Positions 58,588 to 64,000 of a stretch of DNA of 64,000 nt are shown one piece after another. The stretch comes from Caldicellulosiruptor morganii (GTDB lineage: Bacteria > Bacillota > Thermoanaerobacteria > Caldicellulosiruptorales > Caldicellulosiruptoraceae). The position numbers and the translations under genes were made by a program. The stretch covers positions 411,001-475,000 of the forward strand of contig NZ_CP113865.1 in NCBI RefSeq assembly GCF_026810225.1, in the 5' to 3' direction. The notes below the pieces were generated by a model. It worked only from the letters and a program-made list of their open reading frames with translations. It was not told where the DNA came from and did not search any database. Every line of letters starts with the position of its first letter. Position 1 is the first letter of the stretch.

Positions 58588-59484
58588 TTAAAAAGTTAGG
58601 TTCTGTGGAAGGATATTTGTATTGGTGTTGGTATTCTGGTTTAAGTTTTGCTTGTTTCCAAATCCTCTGAACATCTTTCCAAATCCATGCATTCTGCCAG
58701 GTCCCATTTTACCAGAACCTTTAAAGCCTCTTTTGCCAAATCCTTTTGACAGATCCCAGTTTGTAATTTTGTTTTTAATGGCTTCTTTCATCAAAGTAGC
58801 CTGGTCTTTTGTTATTTTGCCATCTGTCACAAGTTTGTCTATTTGCGAGTTTTCAAGTGCAATTAACCTGTTTTTGAAATCCTGCTCTGATATATTCTTT
58901 GCCTTTAGAATATCCTGCAAAGTCTTTCCACTTTGAAGTTCGCTCAAAAGCTGGTCCTTTGTCATACCAAGCACATTTGCAATGTCATTCATCATGTCAA
59001 GCCCGAAAAATCCCTTTCCAAAGCCTCTGCCAGAAGCTTTAAATCCGAAAAATGGAGTTTTTCCATCCCAGCTGTCAAGTTTTTGTTTGAGATTTTGCTT
59101 TAGAATATTTGCAGTATCACCTGTAATCCTGCCATCTTTAACAGCCTGGTCAATCTTGCTGTAGAGTGCATCCAGAAGCTTTGATTTGAACTGATCCAGC
59201 GTCAGGCCTTTGTCTTTTAGAATGTCTAAAAATGTCTTTCCGCTCTGGATTTGTTTTTGAATGTCCTCTTTCTTCATTCCCAGGATGCTTTCAATGACGC
59301 TGCCAATATTTAAGTCAACACCAAAGCCTTTGCCCTGCCCGCCAAAACAGAGCTTTGTCAGGGAAGCTTTTAAAGTGGCTGGTTTTACTGCTTTGCTTCC
59401 ACCTGCAAATGCAAGGCTCATACTCAAGATCAGAGCTATAATTAACACAGCTCCGACGATGACTTTAAATTTTTTCACGCCCAT
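58588..59484 (-). CDS. secreted protein with two DUF2680-like repeats
   Basis: The 298-residue protein has a signal peptide ending SLAFA. Two similar units follow: LGMKKEDIQKQIQSGKTFLDIL... and LGMTKDQLLSELQSGKTLQDIL..., each ending in a DGRITGDTANILK / DGKITKDQATLMK helix. A glycine-, lysine- and phenylalanine-rich tail (KGFGKRGFKGSGK) and an asparagine/threonine tail follow. Related short proteins (YckD type) are secreted with unknown function. The ATG at 59484 or a GTG at 59478 could be the start. Confidence 0.7.
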   Translation of the reverse strand: MGVKKFKVIVGAVLIIALILSMSLAFAGGSKAVKPATLKASLTKLCFGGQGKGFGVDLNIGSVIESILGMKKEDIQKQIQSGKTFLDILKDKGLTLDQFKSKLLDALYSKIDQAVKDGRITGDTANILKQNLKQKLDSWDGKTPFFGFKASGRGFGKGFFGLDMMNDIANVLGMTKDQLLSELQSGKTLQDILKAKNISEQDFKNRLIALENSQIDKLVTDGKITKDQATLMKEAIKNKITNWDLSKGFGKRGFKGSGKMGPGRMHGFGKMFRGFGNKQNLNQNTNTNTNILPQNLTF

Positions 59485-59676
59485 CACCTCTTTGCATTTT
59501 GTTTAGATTTGGCTTCTTTCAATTAATATTATCCCACACAAATTGGTGTTTTCTGTTGCAAAATTGTAAAAATATTTTTAAGGTAAAATTTTACAATCAA
59601 ATGGATTTTACACTTCGATTTAAAAGGGTATATTAAATTTGAATATTAAAATTTTCTAAAAGGAGTGGCTCAAAAA

Positions 59677-61347
59677 ATGAGATATATTGTAATTGGGGCT
59701 GTTGCAGGCGGGATGACAGCTGCAATGAAGATAAGGCGAAACGATGATAAAGCCGAGATTGTTGTATACGACAGGGACACAGACATATCATATTCTGGCT
59801 GTTCACTGGCTTATTATATTTCAGGTGTTATAAAGGACAGAAAAAGCATTGTTCCAAGGGATGCTGAGTATTTTAAAAAGTTCAATGTGGATGTGAAAAC
59901 AAACCATGAAGTATTGAAAGTGGACACCAAAACAAAGTCGGTTGTAGTAAAAGACCTGTTAACAGGTGTCAGCTTTGAAGACAGGTTTGACAGGCTCATA
60001 ATCGCAACAGGGGCAAGAGCTGTTTTACCACCTGTTAAAGGTGTGAATTTAGATGGGGTGTTTGTTCTCAGAAATGTAAAGGATGCTGATAGAATAAAAG
60101 AGTATATTGAAGTAAAAAAACCTGAAAAAGCCCTGATTGTAGGTGGTGGGTATATAGGACTTGAGATGGCAGAGGCATTTTCTGCCTTGGGTCTTAAGGT
60201 TTTGATTGTTGAAAAACAGGATAATATACTGCCAAATCTTGACAGTGATATGGCAAGGCTTGTTGAGGAATATCTTTTGCAAAAAGGAATAGAAATCAAA
60301 AAAGGCACATCTGTAGTTGAGATAAGAGAAAGCGCAGGCTTCAACAAAGAAGCAGTTTTAAGTGACGGCACAAAGGTTTTGTGTGACATTGTTTTGATTT
60401 CTGTTGGTGTTAAGCCAAATACAGAGTTTTTGAAAGACTCTGGCATCCAGCTTTTACAAAATGGTGCCATAAAGGTTGATGAGTATATGCGAACAAACAT
60501 AGAAGGTATCTTTGCAGCAGGCGACTGTGCCGCTGTGTATTTCAAGCTAAATGGCAGAACCATGTATGTACCCCTTGGCTCAACAGCCAATAAGATGGGC
60601 AGAATTGCAGGAGAAAACGCAACAGGTGGGAGTCTTAAGTTCAACGGGATTCTGGCTACATCTATTTTCAGGGTGTTTGATCTGACAGTTGCGCAAACGG
60701 GATATACAGAAAAGATGGCAGAGCAGGATGGTATTGAATATGAGGTCGGGCATATAACAAAGCCACATATAACCCAGGCTTTTCCCGGTGCTGAGAAGAT
60801 GACCATAAAGGCACTTTGTGAACTGAGCTCGCGCAAAATCATAGGTGCGCAGATTGTCGGGACAAAAGGTGTTGACAAGAGAATTGATGTTCTTGCAACT
60901 GCCATATATTCGGGGCTTACGGCAGATGACCTATTTCAGCTTGATTTGGCATATGCACCACCATTTTCATCTGCAAAGGATCCAATTCACTATGTTGGCA
61001 TGGTTATGTCAAACTTCCTTGATAGGAAAAAGTTTAACTGCACACAGGAAAAGCTTCTTCAGAAGATGAAAAACGGTGAAGATTTTATTGTGCTTGATGT
61101 GAGAACACCTGAGCAGTATCAGAAGAAACATATAAAGGGCGCAATCAACATTCCGCTTGAAATGATATATCAAAATATGAACCAGCTTCCAAAAGATAAG
61201 CCAATAATTGTATACTGTAACAGCGGTGTTAGTTCAAACATAGCACAGAATATTTTGCAGCAAAACGGGTTTAGAAAGGTATACAATCTTTCTGGTGGAA
61301 TATCAAATGTAACCCTTCCAGAACTTCTTGAAGTGGATGAAGAGTAG
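59677..61347 (+). CDS. CoA-disulfide reductase-like FAD oxidoreductase with rhodanese domain
   Basis: The 556-residue protein is a fusion. The first 450 residues are the FAD/NAD-linked disulfide reductase fold with VIGAVAGGMTAAMK, the redox cysteine in SYSGCSLAYYISG, the NAD motif IVGGGYIGLEMAEAF and AAGDCAAVY. The last 100 residues are a rhodanese domain with the active cysteine in VYCNSGVSSN. Such fusions reduce CoA disulfides, persulfides or polysulfide. The ATG at 59677 follows aaaggagtgg. Confidence 0.9.
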   Translation: MRYIVIGAVAGGMTAAMKIRRNDDKAEIVVYDRDTDISYSGCSLAYYISGVIKDRKSIVPRDAEYFKKFNVDVKTNHEVLKVDTKTKSVVVKDLLTGVSFEDRFDRLIIATGARAVLPPVKGVNLDGVFVLRNVKDADRIKEYIEVKKPEKALIVGGGYIGLEMAEAFSALGLKVLIVEKQDNILPNLDSDMARLVEEYLLQKGIEIKKGTSVVEIRESAGFNKEAVLSDGTKVLCDIVLISVGVKPNTEFLKDSGIQLLQNGAIKVDEYMRTNIEGIFAAGDCAAVYFKLNGRTMYVPLGSTANKMGRIAGENATGGSLKFNGILATSIFRVFDLTVAQTGYTEKMAEQDGIEYEVGHITKPHITQAFPGAEKMTIKALCELSSRKIIGAQIVGTKGVDKRIDVLATAIYSGLTADDLFQLDLAYAPPFSSAKDPIHYVGMVMSNFLDRKKFNCTQEKLLQKMKNGEDFIVLDVRTPEQYQKKHIKGAINIPLEMIYQNMNQLPKDKPIIVYCNSGVSSNIAQNILQQNGFRKVYNLSGGISNVTLPELLEVDEE

Positions 61348-61366
61348 GGTGTGAGGCAAATAGACC

Positions 61367-61972
61367 TTACACCTTTTTCTTTTTTGCCAATAATTTAAAA
61401 AAGATTGCCCATACAAGTGCTACCAGAGCAGCCACAGCACAAATTGCAGCCCAGAAGAGTCTCATATCTTTTTTGTACAAAAAGCTAAAGAAGTTAAATC
61501 CGTACCAGTAGAAATATACATAAAAGGTAGCCCAGATTGTATCACCGATAAACGATGAGATTGCATATTCGTAAAAGTTCATCTTGCTAATTCCTGCCAG
61601 GAAAATAATAGGTGTGCGCGGTATGCCAATTATTCTTGCAACCGGGACAGCAAATATTCCATACTTTACAAAAAAATTGTTGACAGAGCTCAGAGTTTCT
61701 TTCTTTATTTTCAGCAATTTTTCAAAGAAATTTACAATTGAATTTCTGCCGGTTCTCAAAAGCAGATTGATAATAAGATTTCCACACAGGTTTCCAAGAG
61801 AAATTAGCATAATAAGTGCAAAGGGACTGTATTTTTTGAGATTTAAAAGTGCAACCGCACCAAGATAAGCTATCTGGGTTGGGAAAGGTATTCCAAGCCC
61901 TTCAATCAACAGAATCAGAAATATTCCTGCAGCAGTGTATTCATAAACAAGATATTTCAAAAAACCAATCAT
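61367..61972 (-). CDS. DedA family membrane protein
   Basis: The 201-residue protein has about five membrane segments and the DedA pattern EGLGIPFPTQIAYLGAVAL, GNLCGNLIINLLLRTGR and VARIIGIPRTPIIFLAGIS. DedA proteins affect membrane lipid transport and proton balance. The gene converges on the oxidoreductase gene. Confidence 0.85.
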   Translation of the reverse strand: MIGFLKYLVYEYTAAGIFLILLIEGLGIPFPTQIAYLGAVALLNLKKYSPFALIMLISLGNLCGNLIINLLLRTGRNSIVNFFEKLLKIKKETLSSVNNFFVKYGIFAVPVARIIGIPRTPIIFLAGISKMNFYEYAISSFIGDTIWATFYVYFYWYGFNFFSFLYKKDMRLFWAAICAVAALVALVWAIFFKLLAKKKKV

Positions 61973-62155
61973 TATTTACATCATCTCTCTTTTAAAAGAG
62001 TCTTTTCATATATCTATTTTAGTCCTGTTTTGATAGAATAAACAGAGAAAATTAAAAGTTCAAAGTGTGAATGGAGAAGTTATTGAGTAAAACTTAATAA
62101 AATTTATGTATAATATGTGGGCAAAAGGTACAAAATTCTAATAAGAAAGATGTGA

Positions 62156-62217
62156 AAGTCAAGAAAATTTCTTGACTTTTCATGTTATTTGACAAAAAAA
62201 TTTTTTTAAATTAAAAT
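62156..62217 (+). promoter_or_regulatory. hairpin and promoter before the 3D-domain gene
   Basis: AAAGTCAAG pairs with CTTGACTTT across a seven-base loop (about 62153-62180). Just after it TTGACA (62189-62194), 17 bases and TAAAAT (62212-62217) make a promoter. Confidence 0.6.
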
Positions 62218-62265
62218 AACAGAGAAGTTTTGAAGAAAAAAATTCCATTTTATGGGAGGTTGATT

Positions 62266-63294
62266 ATGAATATTCTCAGGTGCCTTGTGGCAAAGCCAGG
62301 GGACATAAAGAAGCTTATCCTTGCCTTTGTCATTGTATTTGTCCTGTCCATCCTGCTTGGCGCAATGACAGCACAGGCACTGATAAAAGAGGTAAGTGTG
62401 ACAATCGACGGGAAGACCTTTTATTATAAAACAATCAAGTCAACAGTAAGGGAAGTTTTAGAAGAAAATGGAATTAATGTGACCGGGGATGATTATGTTA
62501 GCCCTGCTCTGGACTCAAAAATTGACGAGGATACTAAAATTGTTATAAAAAGAGCTTTTGAAGTAAAGATTCTGGCGGATGGCAGTGAAAAGGTGATATA
62601 TATCCCGGCTGGTACAGTTGAAGATGCTATCAAAAAAGCGGGCATAACGCTTGGAAAAGCAGACAAAGTAAATTTACCACTGTCCCAGATTCTGGACAAA
62701 CCCACTGTGATAAAAATTACACGCGTAAGTGAGAAGGTAATAGTTGAAAAACAAAGCATACCATTTTCTACAATAACAAAGACAAATTACAGTATGGATT
62801 ATGGTAAACAAAAGGTTGTTCAGCAGGGTCAGAATGGAGTGCTTGAGAAAACATACAGGGTTGTTGTGGAAGATGGGAAAGAGATTGAAAGAAAGCTGAT
62901 AGCTCAGAAGATAGTAAAAAGTCCAAAGCCAAGAATTGTTGAAGTTGGAGCAGTAAAGTGGTTCAAGACCTCAAGAGGTGAAATTGTAAGATACAAAAAG
63001 GTCTACACTATGATTGCAACAGCATATACTCTTTCACCAAGCGACACAGGGAAAAAGCCTGGTCATCCTGACTATGGCAGAACCGCAACAGGGCACAGGG
63101 TTAGACGTGGTGTTGTTGCGGTTGACCCGCGTGTGATTCCACTTGGCACAAGGCTTTATGTTGAGGGGTATGGATTTGCAACCGCTCTTGACACAGGTTC
63201 GGCAATAAAAGGCAACAGGATTGACGTATTTGTTGAAAAGGATGCGTACAAATTTGGTGTGCGACGTGTAAAAGTTTATGTGCTTGCAAACTGA
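62266..63294 (+). CDS. cell-wall G5/3D-domain protein, YabE-like
   Basis: The 342-residue protein has a membrane anchor (about residues 18-40), DUF348 repeats (VSVTIDGKTFYYKTIKSTVREVL, KVIYIPAGTVEDAIKKAGI), a G5-type region (VIVEKQSIPFSTITKTN, GKEIERKLI) and a C-terminal 3D domain (MIATAYTLSPSDTG, GVVAVDPRVIPLGTRLYV, ALDTGSAIKGNRIDVF) with the three aspartates. 3D domains are lytic transglycosylase-like, so it should cut peptidoglycan. The ATG at 62266 follows gggaggttgatt. Confidence 0.88.
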   Translation: MNILRCLVAKPGDIKKLILAFVIVFVLSILLGAMTAQALIKEVSVTIDGKTFYYKTIKSTVREVLEENGINVTGDDYVSPALDSKIDEDTKIVIKRAFEVKILADGSEKVIYIPAGTVEDAIKKAGITLGKADKVNLPLSQILDKPTVIKITRVSEKVIVEKQSIPFSTITKTNYSMDYGKQKVVQQGQNGVLEKTYRVVVEDGKEIERKLIAQKIVKSPKPRIVEVGAVKWFKTSRGEIVRYKKVYTMIATAYTLSPSDTGKKPGHPDYGRTATGHRVRRGVVAVDPRVIPLGTRLYVEGYGFATALDTGSAIKGNRIDVFVEKDAYKFGVRRVKVYVLAN

Positions 63295-63318
63295 AAACTA
63301 CTTTATAAAATATTCTAT

Positions 63319-63350
63319 GCCTCCTTGACAAAAAAGGGGGCTTTTTATTG
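63319..63350 (+). terminator. terminator after the 3D-domain gene
   Basis: GCCTCC pairs with GGGGGC around 63319-63343, followed by TTTTTATT. Confidence 0.6.
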
Positions 63351-63503
63351 TTCTTTATGCTACAGAGCAATTTTCAAAAAAGCTGGTCTTATGGACAGGA
63401 TTTTTTTCAATTGCAATTTTCAAAAGTTCAATTAAAATTATGTGATGAAAAATCCAGAAGAGAATTTTTTATTGAAAGACAAAAGGGGGCGCAAGATACT
63501 TTT

Positions 63504-64000
63504 ATGTTTAAGCTTCAGAGAGTGACAGACAAGCCTGTGCTAAGACCTAAAAAAGAGAATGAATGGGAAAGAGCAGCGGTTTTCAACGCAGCTGCTATAT
63601 ATCACAGAGGGCTATTTCATCTGATGTACAGAGCCACCAATATTCCGCCTCACCGGGATTATGGAGAGTATGTCTCAACAATTGGATATGCAGTTTCAAC
63701 AGACGGTATTAACTTTTACAGATTTGACAGGCCTGTTATGGTGGCTGAAAATGACCAGGAGAGAAGGGGAATAGAGGATCCGAGGATTGTTGAGATTGAC
63801 GGGACATTTTACATGACTTATACCGGCTTTGGTGGAAGATATGATGGCGATTTCAGGATAATGATTGCAAAGTCCAGCAACTTAATAAAATGGGAAAGAA
63901 TAGGAGTTGCGCTTGATGAACCCAACAAGGACGCAGCTCTTTTCCCCGAGAAAATAAATGGCAGGTTTGTGATGTTCCACAGGAGATATCCCAACATGTG
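63504..64000 (+). CDS. GH130 glycoside phosphorylase (3' end outside window)
   Basis: The first 165 residues are present. They start MFKLQRVTDKPVLRPK and have FNAAAIYHRGLFHLMYRA, IGYAVSTDGINF, and GIEDPRIVEIDGTFYMTYT, in which the aspartate is the family's general acid. FPEKINGRFVMFHRR follows. GH130 enzymes phosphorolyse beta-mannosides; the substrate cannot be fixed from the fragment. The upstream region 63351-63503 has no other gene. Confidence 0.88.
   Translation, partial: MFKLQRVTDKPVLRPKKENEWERAAVFNAAAIYHRGLFHLMYRATNIPPHRDYGEYVSTIGYAVSTDGINFYRFDRPVMVAENDQERRGIEDPRIVEIDGTFYMTYTGFGGRYDGDFRIMIAKSSNLIKWERIGVALDEPNKDAALFPEKINGRFVMFHRRYPNM

Noticed and set aside
59814-60905. Minus-strand open frame of 363 codons opposite the oxidoreductase gene
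   Set aside because: It is antisense to a well-supported gene with clear FAD motifs and is low in charged residues, as shadow frames are.
61973-62265. ydaO/c-di-AMP riboswitch before the 3D-domain gene
   Set aside because: The region is almost all A and T with only one simple hairpin; the conserved riboswitch segments are absent.

Overview
The window looks like chromosome from an anaerobic, thermophilic, low-GC Firmicute. The gene set fits Caldicellulosiruptor or a close relative, but that is inference from gene content and style, not from a search. Pointers are the Firmicute tmk-darA-yaaR-holB-ricT block, a large Firmicute-type SRP RNA, a nif cluster with nifI1/nifI2 between nifH and nifD, a Re-citrate-synthase-type enzyme beside aconitase and isocitrate dehydrogenase, and a GH130 phosphorylase gene.

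Region by region. 1-1047: 3'-truncated aspA on the minus strand. 1.05-10.98 kb: an AT-rich accessory island with a radical SAM pseudogene (two in-frame stops), an SPL-type radical SAM protein, a multi-pass membrane protein, an IS element, an ABC-2 exporter and a frameshifted nucleotidyltransferase. The island is bracketed by two diverged direct copies of the aspA 5' region. 11-16 kb: secreted or membrane hypotheticals, several of them broken, plus a ferritin-like protein. 16.2-18.8 kb: amidohydrolase, MBL hydrolase and SDR. 18.9-25.6 kb: branched-chain amino acid genes ilvB-ilvN-ilvC-leuA and a citramalate synthase gene, with candidate attenuators. 25.7-32.6 kb: ferredoxin, an orphan fumarase beta subunit, the decarboxylase/tmk/darA/yaaR/holB/ricT block and rmuC. 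32.7-34.2 kb: Re-citrate-synthase-like gene. 34.2-34.8 kb: remnant of an AbiEii-type module.

35.0-47.1 kb is the nitrogen region: amt, glnK, nifH, nifI1, nifI2, nifD, nifK, nifE, nifB, a nifX-like gene, modA, modB and a shortened homocitrate-synthase-like gene. No nifN, modC, nifU or nifS is present here. An MqsR/MqsA-Panacea toxin-antitoxin pair lies between this cluster and a LivJ-like binding protein. 50.0-53.8 kb: acn-icd-gntR. 54.4 kb: SRP RNA. The rest holds a diguanylate cyclase, a nucleoside kinase, a DUF2680-like secreted protein, a CoA-disulfide-reductase/rhodanese fusion, a DedA protein, a G5/3D-domain protein and the start of a GH130 gene.

How it fits together. Citrate synthase, aconitase and isocitrate dehydrogenase form the oxidative half-TCA route to 2-oxoglutarate, the carbon skeleton for ammonia assimilation. 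Two of the three promoters carry the same TTGTATACAnnTATAC palindrome, and a GntR regulator is co-encoded. The nitrogenase genes are preceded by a 437-base gap in which one arm can pair with either of two downstream arms, followed by a separate long hairpin. amt has a sigma-A promoter firing into a terminator and a candidate 10-residue leader peptide.

The most interesting leads are the nifH-upstream RNA, the Re-citrate-synthase-derived nifV-like gene that lacks the C-terminal catalytic subdomain, and the shared GntR-type operator.
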